NCBI GenBank assembly: GCA_007258455.2
Contig: VDFB02193867.1
Coordinates: 524,873,692 to 524,937,691 of the forward strand
Direction: 5' to 3'
Length of the DNA: 64,000 nt
Source: Sequoia sempervirens
Taxonomy: Eukaryota > Streptophyta > Pinopsida > Cupressales > Cupressaceae
In this document: positions 21,991-34,800 of the stretch, piece after piece
Layout: every line of letters begins with the position of its first letter
Numbering within the stretch: position 1 is the first letter of the stretch
Program-made: the position numbers and the translations under genes
Notes under the pieces: model-generated
What the model was told of the DNA's origin: nothing
Seen by the model: the letters and a program-made list of their open reading frames with translations, nothing else
The model's database searches: none

Positions 21991-22094
21991 AAAAAAAACC
22001 TTACATATGATTGTAAAATAATATATTTATAAATAGGTCATTTATTACATGCCTTTACAAAAGAACCATTATTTGATATTTTTTCTTTAGGCAT

Positions 22095-23870
22095 TATGGT
22101 TGCAAGAAAGAGAAAACCCAAGAGAACAAAACCAAAGGTCGAGGACTCATTTATCACAAGGTGTGAAATTTCAAGTGATTGACTCAAATGATGGTGAGAC
22201 TTCAGCCATTGCTAATTCCAAGTTTCTATATTTTCAAGGAAAATAAATAAATAATTACATTGCTAATTATTGTGAAGTGGAAGCTTGAATGGCAACATAG
22301 CCACACACTTGGATGACTAAGGAACTATTCTTGAATTGGTTACATCATTTTGCTAGATCAATTCCAGGTGGGGCTTCACCCACAAACAAACACCTCCTTA
22401 TCTTTGATGGACATGGAAGCCATGTGGCTTTAACCACGATGCAAGAAGCCAAATCTCTAGGTATTGATCTTCTTACACTACCTACCCATTCTAGCCACAA
22501 ACTGCAGCCTTTGGATGTAAGTGTCTTTTCTCCATTCAAGAAACATTTTAAAACTAAGAGGTCAAAGTGGAGGGAAAAACATCCACACATAGAAATAAGA
22601 AGAGCAAAATTGGCAAAGCTTGCAAGCAAAGCTTTCAATCTTGCTCTTGTGCCTGAAAACATCAAAGCAGGTTTTCGTAGGACTAGAATTTGGCCATTGG
22701 ATAGAGATGTACTTCGTAAGGACATGAAGCCAAGTGAAGCATTCAATATAGAAGAAGACAATGAGATTGAAGGCATTACAAGAATCTTGAGGATGTCTAG
22801 TTTTGAAGAATCTCGTGTGGAAGAATGTTTGGCACAAATGACAACAAAACAATTAGCAGCAACATCTGACCTAGATGAAGACACAAGCTCACATACTCAT
22901 GTCAGAAAAACACAAAATGAAAATGACTTGCAAGATGACTTAATGTTACCAACACAATTTGACCCACTAAATTGGGTTAAAGGAGCACAAAACTTAGGAG
23001 TGCAAATTGATTTCCAAAATGAGGAAATATCCTTAAGCATGCCTTATCCACTTCCAATACCAAGGAATGAGGTGGTTCATTATTATGTAGATACAATAGT
23101 ATGGGATTCTACAAATTCAAAACTAAATGAATTTGAAGATAGCCAAGGTGGAATCATTGAAGTGTTATCGAAGACACCTTAAGCTTTAGAAACAATAGAT
23201 GAAGAGGTGTTATGTAGTCAAGGCTCTTTAAGCAAATTTTTAAAGTTGCCCATTGAAAGGGTTAGAAAGAGGTCCATTCTATAGATGACAATAATGCACT
23301 TAGATTGGGTAGGAAATCTCAAATTCTAACATCAAATGATTATATAGCTTTGCAGGAGTAGCAAGAAGCAAGGAAAATTGAACTTCAACAACTGAAAGAA
23401 AGGAAGAAAAAACAAATGGAAGCAAAGAAACTTCATCAAATTGAGAAAATAAAAAAGAAGGAAGAGAAAAAAATTGAAAGATAGAGGAGGAAGGAGGAAA
23501 GGCTTCAAAAATAAAAGGAGAGAGAGTTGAAAAAGAAACAAAGGCAGGTGGTCAAGAATGGTAATACAACACATGTTACAACTAGCTCATTGGGAAGACG
23601 AGTACTCCATCAATTCCCCTTCTTGGTAATACAACACATGTTACAACTAGTTTTGGGAAGATGAATACTCCATCAACTTCCCTACCTGGTAATACAACAC
23701 ATGTTACAACTATTTTTGGTCAGATGAATACTCCATCAACTCCCCTACCTAAACACCATCAAATTCTAAGAGATATGTACAACATTTTAACCCCTGCATA
23801 TGCTTCTCTTACTAAGTTCCAAGTTAGATTTGATGAGAATCCAACACCAAATGCAAGTTGAGGTGGACAA
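22095..23870 (+). pseudogene. pogo/jerky-type (DDE_1) transposase, decayed
   Basis: The longest intact part, 22,313-23,182, opens WMTKELFLNWL and contains LLIFDGHGSH (second Asp of the triad) and THSSHKLQPLDVSVFSPFK (third Asp), the hallmark of the DDE_1 family that includes pogo, Tigger and CENP-B-like proteins. Upstream to about 22,095 traces of VARKRKPK, FIT-CEISS and a degenerate FQGK segment remain, but with several stops and without a recognisable first Asp. Downstream is a Lys/Glu-rich coiled-coil stretch (about 23,365-23,550) with stops, then tandem repeats. DDE_1 transposases cut and paste DNA at TA sites (family knowledge). This copy cannot be functional. Confidence 0.8.
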
Positions 23871-23985
23871 CAAAGTACTCCATCAACCCCCATACCTGAA
23901 CATCATAAAATTCTTAGAGATATGTACAACATTTTAACCCCTTCCTAGGCTGCCCTTAACAACTTCCATGTTACTACTAGCCATA
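23560..23985. repeat. short tandem repeats in the 3' part of the transposase relic
   Basis: ggtaatacaacacatgttac starts at 23,560, 23,625 and 23,688 (about 64-bp units with gatgaatactccatcaac). A second pair, aaattct-agagatatgtac with acattttaacccct, lies at about 23,760 and 23,889. In the readable frame the first set encodes NTTHVTT and MNTPSTS segments. Confidence 0.85.
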
Positions 23986-24263
23986 TCCCCCCTCACTCCC
24001 CTATCAAACAATTCCAATTTTTTGGGCTTTTAGATGAACATATGTTTGTTCATCTTACCCCTGTTACACCCCATGTTGATTTGGCTACTCCAAATAAAAC
24101 TTCAATAGAGACTTCTCTGGAGGAGGAGCTAGAACCATTCCCTAGATTTATGGTGAACTAGTCAATTCTATAGTACAAGCTTTATAATATTGTAAAACAT
24201 ACCTATTTAGCATTGCCTATTTTGTGTAATATGTGTTTGATATAGCAAACCACATGTATATTC

Positions 24264-24760
24264 TGCAATGGTTACAATTTTGCAAACCATACATGTAACA
24301 CTTTGTAGTTCATGAAACAATTGTGCAGATCATTCCTATTTTGTAGCATCTATAGGCTGGTCATTTTGTAATATTTTGTAACTGAATACATCAATGCATG
24401 TGTCTGAATCAATAGCAGACCATTTCTATTCTGTAATGGTTACAATTTTGCAGACCATATAACAATTTGTAGTCAATGAAACAATGTTGCAGACCATTCC
24501 TATTTTGTAGCATCTATAAGCTAGTCATTTTGCAATATTTTGTAACCCAATATAGATCAATGTATGTGCATAAATCAATAGCAAACAATGTCTAGTTTGC
24601 AATGGTTACACACCATGTAACAATTATGCAAACCATGTAAACAATTTGCAAACCATGTAACAATTGTGTAGACCATGCCTATTTTGTAACATGTACAAGC
24701 TTGTCATTTTGTAATGTTTTGTAACTAAATATATGTATGTTCAATGATCTCTTCTAAAAT
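24264..24760. repeat. 168-bp tandem repeat, three copies
   Basis: Copies begin with tg(c/t)aatggttaca at 24,264, 24,432 and 24,599, so the spacing is about 168 bp. Each continues with accat-taacaa, tgcagaccattcctattttg, tagcatctata-gct-gtcatttt and taatattttgtaac. Noncoding. Probably the subterminal region of the neighbouring DNA transposon. Confidence 0.85.
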
Positions 24761-24784
24761 ATGGTTTTGTTTTGAATGTTCACT

Positions 24785-25060
24785 TGTTATCTTCAATCTA
24801 CAATGTTTATATAACAATCTGTAGAATCAACTATTTTTTGTACAATGTTCACATGCTATCTTCAGTCTATAATGTTTATATAACAATTTGTTTACTTAAC
24901 TTTTTTGATTGCATGCTATCTTCAATCTATAATTTTTATATAACAATGTGTTGACTCAACTTTTTTTATTATCCTCTACACAATATTATATAAACATTGG
25001 AGATTGAAGATACCATTTCTTCAATCATGAAGATTGCTATATAAACTTTGAAGACTGGAG
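24785..25060. repeat. three direct units plus inverted copies (hairpin-forming)
   Basis: tatcttcaatctacaatgtt-atataacaat recurs at about 24,788, 24,857 and 24,917, and its reverse complement (ttatataaacattggagatt and so on) at about 24,986, with a partial one near 25,035. The inverted arms may mark the end of a DNA transposon. Confidence 0.75.
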
Positions 25061-25764
25061 ATAAAAATTAGAGATGGAATCATGACTATTCACAATAACA
25101 ATCAATGGAAATATGGGGCATAAAAAGACATCCTACAATATTTTTCTAAGTCTAATTACATAATGAATCAAACAATAATTAGAATTAGATAAACATGCGT
25201 TAAGACTAATAGTTGATAAAGTAAACAAGAAGGTCAGAAGTGCCCAACCCTCCATGTTCATAAAAGGTAGTTGTTAATACAGACATTTTGTTGTAGATAG
25301 AATCAAACCTATGGTCCTATCCTCCAAATTAAAAAATAGGGGACAAAACTATGTGTGTAATATAGTCCAAGATGCAGGAATGTCTTAAGTGAAAGTTGGT
25401 CCAGACCACTGAAGGTTGAGACAGGATGAAGGCTGGTTTCAAAATTGGTGTAAGCCTATGTACAAAATAGCTCAAATTAGGTACCGGAATAGTGTGTTCA
25501 ACAAGGCCCAAAGTAAGAATTGTAATTGTGCTCAATATATTTATTGCTTTCGGGTTGTTGAGTGTGTGGATAATGTTTCTCTATTCAGACAAGCATATTT
25601 GAATTCCAAGTAAACTAGTTAGTTGCTACAAGTTAAATTATTTATGAATGATTGGTTGACCCACTGAGCATTAATTAACATTCTTTGAGCATCAAAAGGA
25701 AGACAGATTTGTGGAACGAATCTCAAAGGCATGTAGACTATTTACAAGTCTGCACATATGGTAA

Positions 25765-25935
25765 AGAGAAGTTTGTACTTGATACTATTGTTATTTATAT
25801 ATAACCCTAAGTTCTAATAAGAAAAGTCGATATTTGATACTATCACTATCTGTATATAACCCTAAGTTCCAATAAGAGAAGTTTGTATATGATATTATTG
25901 CTATATATATAGAACCCTAAGTTCTAATAAATATG
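25765..25935. repeat. 55-bp tandem repeat, three copies
   Basis: Units starting agagaagtttgta-ttgatact and ending taaccctaagttctaataag occur at about 25,765, 25,820 and 25,874. Noncoding. Confidence 0.85.
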
Positions 25936-26740
25936 GAACCATGACACTGAAATCTTGATGCAAAATCTTCCATATAAATTCCTTCCAAACCTTTCTACTC
26001 ACTGAGGCGAACCCTACAGACCATTTCTACATAAAAGAAATGAAAAGTGCAAGGGAAAAATCAAATTGACATGTAAATCAAATAGCAAATTCAATCACCA
26101 TTAAAAGGAAAGTGATATGAAATGGAGGTTGAAACTGCTTCATCCTCCTTCTGGCCAAGAATTGAAATGCACATACTACCAAATACAATGAAAAAGACAG
26201 AAAGTAACATAGCTAGTTGAAATTTTCTTAAGGATCACACGCTCCTTAAATGACAATGGAAAAACAAATTTTTGGGAATAAGTTTTGATTTTTGTTGGAT
26301 AATAGAAGACAAAGATATGCATGTAAGGGAAAATAATATACCTTACATGCAAATTTCCGATCCAGTAACACATATTGTAATAATTATGATTGTGCTCAAT
26401 ATATTTAACGGTTTTTGGTTGCTAGTACTCTTCAATGTAAATTATACTTATCAAGAAAAAATGATTTTAATGTTTAATCCAACATAACTTACAATAGTCC
26501 AGAATAGATCATCTTATTAATATTTTATCCATCATAACTTATAGTACACAAGAACAAATAAATACAGTTCCATATGGTACCATATGTAAATTTCACTTTC
26601 AAGTTTCAGTAGTACTTGTGTTGCAATTTCAATATGGCCCATAGATCCTCACATCCTTTTAGGGTTAAAAAGGATGTTGATATTTTTAAACTATTTTATA
26701 AGGTGCAAATGTCAAAAAATTAATAAGATAAATATTGAAT
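25936..26740. other. noncoding interval
   Basis: AT-rich. tgtgctcaatatattta-tg-tttt near 26,391 resembles 25,529, a weak dispersed repeat. Nothing else seen. Confidence 0.5.
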
Positions 26741-26744
26741 TCAA

Positions 26745-27165
26745 AATTCCCTAGTAAATGTGTCTGCAAAATGTGGAAGCATAGAACTATTTTACAGAGT
26801 GTCTCAAAGAGAGATCATCACATGGCACACAAATGCTTACAAATTTTTCACAAAATGGATTTGTTGAAAAGGCTTTAGAAATCTTCAAGAAAATGCAATT
26901 GATGAGTATGAGGCCAAATTCCACAACCTTGGTCCACATCCTTCCTACTTGCAGCCCGAAATAGGTTATGGACTTCCACCCAAGCGAAATGAATGGGATT
27001 TTTTTCAAATATTATCTTTGAAAATGCTTTGGTCAACATGTATGAAAATATAAAAGCATAGAGAGGTCGTGAGTTGTTGAAAAAATGCTCCAACGAAATG
27101 TTACCTCAGTGAATGAAATGATTTTAGAGTATCTAGAAGAGGGATTTGTAAAAAGGCTTTAGAAA
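26745..27165 (+). pseudogene. PPR protein fragment (PLS type)
   Basis: Plus-strand frames give NSLVNVSAKCGSIELFYRVS, then NGFVEKALEIFKKMQLM with MRPNSTTLVHILPTC, NALVNMYEN, and EKMLQRNVTSVNEMI with EEGFVKRL. These are consecutive P-, L- and S-type pentatricopeptide motifs in the expected order, about 140 residues in total, with at least two frame changes and a closing stop. Intact PLS-class PPRs act in organelle RNA editing. This is only an internal piece, presumably a dead retrocopy. Confidence 0.8.
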
Positions 27166-27300
27166 TAACCCTCAAAATTCAAAACAAAACTTTGTTAACC
27201 CTTGAAATTGAAAACCTAAATTGCAAAAACCCTCAAAAATCAATACCCATATCTTAAAACCCTCAAAATTCAAAACAAGACTTTGCAAAACCAAATATAA
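27165..27300. repeat. degenerate aaccctcaaaattcaaaac repeats
   Basis: accctcaaaattcaaaac and close variants occur about five times in 27,169-27,290. Simple, possibly derived from one short unit by slippage. Confidence 0.6.
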
Positions 27301-28311
27301 TCGAAAAAAATTTATCATAAGTAGAAATTACTTCATAATCCTTCGAAATCGCCAAACATTATCAACAAAACAATCGTAGAAATGATTGATTATCTCAGTA
27401 AGGTCAAAAAATACCTTACCCAAAGGACTTGTTTCAAGCACTTTTTTTTTGTCAAAAGACACATTTTCTTGATATCTAATGGATCATAGCATCTGTAGAG
27501 ATCGTAGGAAGATGAGTGATGGCCTACAAAACTAGAAAGGAATTGAGAACAAAAAAAGAATGAGCACATTGTCATCTACAGCCAAATTTGTACACCTTAC
27601 CTCATGCTGCATAACCTTTCTTGACACCCAACACGCTACATCTCCCCTATTAGACATGATATCATGGTTTGGGTGGAAATGCTATGGTGGAATGAGCATG
27701 GTCTGGGTAGAAATGGTGTGGCAGCATGAGAAAGTTGTGGGCGGTGGGGATTATTAGTATCCAATTCAACATATCTTAGGGTTGCATTTAGGGTTTAGGT
27801 CATCAGTGTTACACTTTTAAGATTATTTCATAACATTAATACTTTATATTTATTTAATTATTAATATTAAATTGCATAATTTGTAGTTTATATTTATTTA
27901 GCTATTAATAATAAATTATATAAGTTAATATACTTATCATTTCGTATTTGAGAGACTAAGTGATTTTTTTCTCGTGACAATATGTTCAAGTATTGGTGAA
28001 GTGTTATCAGGTACTGAGGTGGTAATTGACTATGATCAATAGGGGGTTAGAAAAGTGGTGTTTTGGACACCTTCTACGGTTATGTGTAATTGAGGCATCA
28101 ATCTTTATGGTGATGACTTGAAACCTTGGGTTTAAGTCGTAAACTAGCTAAAGAAAATGGTACAAAAAACTTAGAATTGTTTGACATCATTTGATTGGTT
28201 TTTGAGAGCCACAAAGATAGGGTACACAACTACTAGGTACTCTCCTCTAGAGTAAAATTTTGTTAGATAAAAAAAATCATAAAGATATCAAGTTTCCACA
28301 ATCCATCTTGT
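27300..28311. other. noncoding interval
   Basis: AT-rich, with tatttatttaattattaat-like duplication at 27,845-27,925. No gene seen. Confidence 0.5.
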
Positions 28312-28504
28312 AATTGGAGTATAGTTTTTGGATTTGATTGCATGTCATTATTTTTTCATCAACGTTTTGAATCACACTTTGTGATCCATCATCAAGATGA
28401 AAGAGAGTTGAAAGAGCAAATCTAGGTGATGGATCACAGATTGTGATTTGAAATGTTGATAAAAAAAATGATGACACAATTAAATCCAGAAATTATACTC
28501 CAAT
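28312..28504. mobile_element. hairpin MITE (same family as 14,967-15,146)
   Basis: The outer words attggagtat (28,313) and atactccaat (28,494-28,503) are exact inverted copies. Arms continue with gtttttggatttgattg / caattaaatccagaaat, tttttcatcaacgtttt / aaatgttgataaaaa and gaatcacactttgtgatcca / tggatcacagattgtgattt. The loop includes aagatgaaagagag. No coding capacity. Confidence 0.85.
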
Positions 28505-31500
28505 TAAAAATATCAAAAGTTAATTATTTAATTATATAGAAGATAACATAAAATATATGCAATTTATCAAATTGAAGGGTGAAAATTATTATAGCATGTT
28601 TTATGAATAATGTATACATTAATAATTAAAAGACAATGTTACACACATTCACAAAAAAGATGGGTGAAAATAATCAAGTGAGAAATTCAAATAGCCACAA
28701 CTATTATAATATTTTTTATTACAAAGCAATAAAATAGTCTTTTTCATTCATTTTAGACAATAATTTACTAAATAATTCACAAAATTTATAAAAAATAAGA
28801 AAGATTCCTTCTAATATCATAGGTAAAGGTGAAATATAAATTTACAATCATTTCAAATTGATGTAATAATAATTAGGTATTTACGGATTATTTATAGATG
28901 TTTTTTCAAGATGGCCCTCAATTTGCTTATGTAGGATTACCTACATATTTTTTTCCATGTGTCCATGCCTTTGTAATAAGAATATAAGTGGATATTCATA
29001 GATTTAGCAATCTCCAAACTAGTGACAAAATTGTGAAGGTGTGCTCCTTGAAATCCATGGCCCCAATGTTTATTGTTGTTTATGTATAGTTATACCCAAT
29101 TCTTTATGGATTCTTAATGCTCAAGTTATTTTATGGAATTTTTCATTAGCCACCATGTGAGACTAGAGTCATTAGAACCACTTTTTTTCGGTTTGTTCCA
29201 TGCATATCCAATGTAATGTTGAAAGTTCATGATAGCAAAGAGAGCTAGATCAAGTGCTTTGCTTTCAATTTTGTAGATGATAGTCATCATTTTTTTAAGT
29301 GTGTCATTAACAATTCTAGTTGTAATCCATAAACTCATATTTAGTGTAACTTATTGTTTGACATGTACAACAACACTTTTTCCTCTAGTTGTTCGTCATT
29401 TGAAATTGAATTTTTTATGCCCCTTTTTTGCTTGAAAATATAATGTGCTACTAGTGTGGCCATTGATTTTAACATTTTTTTGTTATGTGTTGCAACCAAG
29501 TCATTTTTTACAAATAAATATATGGAAAAAATATATATCTTATTACTTTGCAAATATGCTAGTATTGGTGCATGGGATGAGGATTTGTAAATTTATTTGT
29601 GCTTCCTTAGCATTCCTTACATTTTAAGAAGGTTGTGAATTTTGATTTGGGTAGGTTCATCCCTATGTTGTCAAAAAATTATGTCTAATATGATAATTGT
29701 TTAAAAGCTTCTCCAAAGTTTTAACCCATACAATGATCTATATACATTAGAATGCCTGTAATGATGGAAAATATTAAAAATGTGTGATGTCTAATTGTGA
29801 AGGTAATGTGTAATATTTGTGTCTAAAATATTCCTAGAATGGATAACTTGGATACCCATGAAGAATTGTGGCATATTATTTTTTAGTTTTCTCTAATGTA
29901 CAAAGTTGCACGTCACACTTTTATAAAGAAAATGACCAACTTTGATCTAGCTTTTTAACTTGAATCACTAGAAAGTGACATAAATTCTTTGAATTTTGAA
30001 ATTATATGTTGTCTAAAGAGATTGGAGATGGATGAGATTATATGTCAAGTGCTCACACTAGAAACAACAATTCATTCACATTGAATTAAATTGACAAGAG
30101 AAGCCCTCAATTTATAGATTGTTGGTATGTACAATGGAGGGCTAGGAATTTTTAGAAATATCAAGGGCCTATATCACATGATATCGCTTGGACGATAGGG
30201 TATGGATAAGTGGCTTAATTAGATTGGTGAGGATGGAGGCTATATGATTTAAGGAGAAATAACGGGTGGGTAATGTGCTTGGGATGAAGTAGATGGTAGT
30301 AATTAAGGGGAGTGCTTGGGGGTATTTTGAGAAAATTTTAAAAGTGAACTTTTGGAGTCTTCCCATGCTCAAAGTACTTTTGGGAGAATCTAAAATTAAG
30401 ATTTTGGGAGTATGTGGAGATTTTTCCCATACCTCAAGTACTTTTGGGTTATGTCATGGTATACAACATCTAACAAATGTACCCATGTGGGAAATTGGTC
30501 AAATAAAAAATTGATCAATCACTGTTTAGTCATGTGAAAATAATTAGAGAAGAATTAGGTGATCTGAATAGGAAAATAATCAAACATGCAAAAATAACCA
30601 ATTAAATAAATATGGGTATATATTTAATTTTTGAGATGGGGAGAGGGAAAGGTCTAGATAAATGAATATTTGGTATTTATTTATCGAGATTAGACCATAT
30701 AAGAAGGGAAAATTTAATGATTCTAGTTTAGAAATAGAAGTGGGAGAATATTAGAATTATTAATTAAAAATAATTATATTATTTAATTAATAATAGAGTG
30801 AAAATTGGATAATTGATTAAATATAAATGATCAATTCTAGAGGAAATAGTTAGAATCAAGAGAGGGTGTCCATGTTAGGTGTCCAAATAAGGAAACCAAA
30901 ATGAGAAGTGGTAGACACTAATTTTATTGAATGGTGAAGAAACATAATGAAGGAATGGAGATAAGCCAAAGATAGGGTGTCCTAGGGTTTGGAAATGGGA
31001 AAAGGAAAGATGGGGAATGAAAAATAAATACAAAATCATTATGAGGAATGAGGGAAATAGGTGGAGAGAGGTTAGCAAGATTTTATGAATTGGTGTAGGT
31101 ATATTAGAAATGGAAGTAGGAGAGCAATGGAGTTACTAATTAAATAATATTATAATATTTAATTAATAATAAAGTAGGAATTGGATAAATGATCAATTAT
31201 AGAGGAAAAACATAGAATTAACAAGTTGTCAATTTTAATTGTGTACACTTTTCCCCACTTTAAAATGACTAGTGTAATGTTATTTCAAATAAAAATAATA
31301 TGTAGCAATTTTGAAAGAGAAAGGGGAGCTAAGATGCCCTAGTCAATTAGAAAATAGAAGAAATATGATACTAATTTGATGCCCCCTTAAGAGGCTAGGT
31401 GGGTGAAAAAGAGCATGAGTGAGCTCTCAATAGAAGAAAATGAGGTGAAATTGGATAGAGGAAAAATGATGATGAATAAAATAAAATGAAGTAGAAATAC

Positions 31501-31807
31501 AGAAATGAGAAAAAAAATTGTAAAAAGGGGTGAATAAATAAGGATAGGGAATGAAAACTATTCATTTTCACCTTAGCCAATGGTAGATTATATATAGAAA
31601 AAGTAGATAAGTTGAGAAATAGAGAGTGTGCTAGTCCATGAGAATCAATTGAGTAGTGAGCCCTATCATTAGTAAGTGCAAATAAATTAGTATTTAATGC
31701 ATTTCAAGGTAATTAATGCACCTAGGAAATGGGTAGAAAAGTGCATCTACAAAATTCTAGAAAACTAGATTTGACATATATGTGCGGGCTAATGTAGTGG
31801 TTATGTG
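28505..31807. other. AT-rich gene-free interval with a diverged direct repeat
   Basis: About 3.3 kb without coding signal. One repeat is clear: 30,727-30,870 and 31,104-31,230 share agaaat-gaagt-ggaga, taattaaa-aat-attata, ttaattaataata-ag and gatcaatt-tagaggaaa. The plus strand is strikingly purine-rich from about 30,880 to 31,560. Nothing else is recognised. Confidence 0.6.
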
Positions 31808-34800
31808 TGTTAGTTCTAAAAAATGTTGGTTAGAAAACCTCAAGAGGTTGCCACTCTCTTGGTACATTTTAGGCTAACGAACAAGGCCAATTAGTGTATT
31901 TGAATCTTCTTCTCTTCAAGCTCTACCAGACCTAGGTGGGTATACCTATGTAGATGAAACAGACTTAAATTATGTGTTTCCTATTTGAGAAATCTATCGA
32001 CAATGACAATTGGAAGTGGAAAGATGCAAGCCTAATTTGGTATAAATTGTATAAGAAATATCAAGGTGAAGTTTATTAATATGTTCAATTAACAGATTTG
32101 GTTGAATTAAGTGATGAGATGGGCAAGGCCAGTGCCTTGTTGGGTGGATGGAGTCAAATGAAGATCTAGAGTAAGTGACTTGTATATGGTAGTAACACAA
32201 TTTTTTTTGCACATGTCTATTGGTTTATATCTTGTATAAACATGCAGGAAAGTGATTGAAAAACTCTACTTATGGATCCAACTGACACAACTAGGTTATT
32301 TATGATTTATCAAAAGGATTTTAATCCTTCCTTGAAGGAACCAATTGAATAAATTACATGGTACAAGAACAATAGATGACACCAAATTGGAGACAAAATG
32401 GAAATCCTAATTATATGGTTCTTCTTACTGATCCAAATAACACTTCCAGATTACTATGATTGACTAATGCAAAGCGACAAAATCAAAGATCTTTCATTGA
32501 TTTGCTCAAAATCATGCTTGCAACATAGTCTTTCAAAATGTAAACATTATGGAACTTTTTTTCTATCTATCTAGTACCCCTATTCTACTACTACTTCCTG
32601 CTATATCCTCCTTTTGGTCCTGGTCTCTCTTATATATATGAGAGGCAACAAGCTTCATACCAAAAGGCACGTCCTTTGATAACAAAACATGATTTTTAAA
32701 ACTAAACATGATTTAGGAAATTAACATAACTGTAGACATGTGTACCAATCCATTAATCTTCAATTAAAATCATGTGGTCATCTAAGACTTGTCCAAAGCT
32801 TTTACTATATGATAGGGTCCACATCATTACCACCAATCGATTCTAATTGTTGCTCAACTGTGCTCAAAATATTCATTGCCCAATTGATAAACAGATTGAA
32901 TGTCGAGAGATGATCAATATATCCTTGTTCTGTATGAGTTTCTACATTGGATATTACTTCTTTCATGTCATACTCCATGTGCATGAATTTATCAATTTTT
33001 TATGAGTAATTTGCAAGGCCGCATCTTCATCATTGATTTCCTGTAATGCAATTGTTAGAAACTCTACAAACTCTGCTTTCCGATCATCCCTTTCTCGAAG
33101 ATTCCCTATATCATCATGGAGTGCAGGATTCAAATTAAAACATCTGAGATCCTCTTTGAGTCTACTATGATATTGGTTATGAGATTCCACCAAACTATTA
33201 TATTTCTACAATATTTGCTCTTTCAAAATCTATTTATCCAGAAGTTCCTTCTTATAAATCATCCTTCTTTGCAATCTAATATTCTCCTCTATTGTTGGTT
33301 GTACCTTCTTGAACATACTCCAATAATCATCAACTCACTTCATCATCTTACTGAATCTTTCCTTGATTATCTCAGACACAGTATTGTACTTAATGACTTT
33401 CATTTTCTTTTCTAGTGCCTTACATTTTTCCTAGGCTTTCAAATGAGATTTTTTCTAGTAAGACACATCTGCTAATGCATCTAACACCCTTTTGTCCTTC
33501 TTGAGCCATGGGGAGTAAAATTTTGTAGCAGAAGAGGAAGATAACTTCTCCCTTTGATGTGATAACTGCTTTTTCAACTTGTCATTTTCTTTGACCAGCT
33601 TTTCAATCTGTGCTCTAGTGACTTTTGCCACATTGACATTCAGTTCTATAGTTTCTAAGGGATTAGTGTCCCCGACTCTTTTGACCAGAAGATTCCCAAA
33701 CACTTGATTTGGATTGTCAATTATTGCATCCCTCTTCACATGAGGGTATAGTGACCAAATAAGCAAGGTAGCCTCATCTGGATTATATCCAGACCCTAAA
33801 TATATCTTGTCACTAGCCTCCTATGTTAGGTTCATTGTTGTATCCCCTCTTTTTCTAAAATTGTCAAATACAATTGCAGAGCTTATGTCCCATCCTGGTA
33901 GCAGTAATACCCCAGCCTCTTGGATTAATTCCCTACCTCTTTTAGGGGTGTTGGATTGAATTTCTTTGTCAATTTCCCTTTTCAATTCTTCTAAAGTAGG
34001 AGCTTCCTCTTCAATAGTAATATCTTTCTCCTTTTGTCTTATTTTTTCCCCCTTATACTCATAGAAAAATGAATTAAATTCAGGAGTTTTAACAAAATCA
34101 CTATCAGAAATGAATTCATGACTAGTCTTGACCCTAATGTCATCAGATAACTCATCTAATGTTTCAAATTTTACAAGTTCCTTAGGGGGTACATATTGTG
34201 TAATCACAGGGCCTTTATCTGTTCCATTGGCTACTCCTCTTCATTACTCTTTTCATCACTTTCTTCATTACTTTCCTCCTCTTCACTGTTGTCAGTCAAA
34301 AAACACACATCAGGAGTGGGTTGTGTTGCTAGGGTATGTGAGCTAAAGGATCCACATCTTTAGCCTATACTCTTGTGTAATTCACATGATATGTATCAAA
34401 AACATATGAGGGCACATCTTTTGCTATTTCATTCATATGAGCAATAAGCTGCTAAATCCTAGCCAAGGGGTCCTGTATATCAGCAAATGCTTTTGAATAT
34501 GATGGGGCATTCTTTCTCTTCCATTCCTCAACAAGCATAACGTTGTTATATGAGGCCATTCTTTCACTAGTGGAAGCTTTATCTCGGTTCCTAATCACAT
34601 CATCAAGTGCAAACCAATGCTCATACCCTGACAAACCTTGAGTTAATCTTGCTTCATGAATAAATCCCTTTGCATCAAATTTTTCTCTTTCACACCCAAG
34701 GGGAAGGTTGTAATGGGCTAATTTAGCACCAATTTCTTCATATCCTTAAGTGGCACATATTGTGCAATCTCCAAAACAAAGAGTGTTGGGCATGAGTGGT

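Noticed and set aside
22345..22884. 179-codon minus-strand open frame
   Set aside because: Antisense shadow of the DDE_1 transposase ORF; composition is that of a reversed coding frame.
27165..27290. Interstitial telomere repeats (aaccct words)
   Set aside because: The plant telomere unit CCCTAAA is not present; the words are aaccctcaaaattc repeats.
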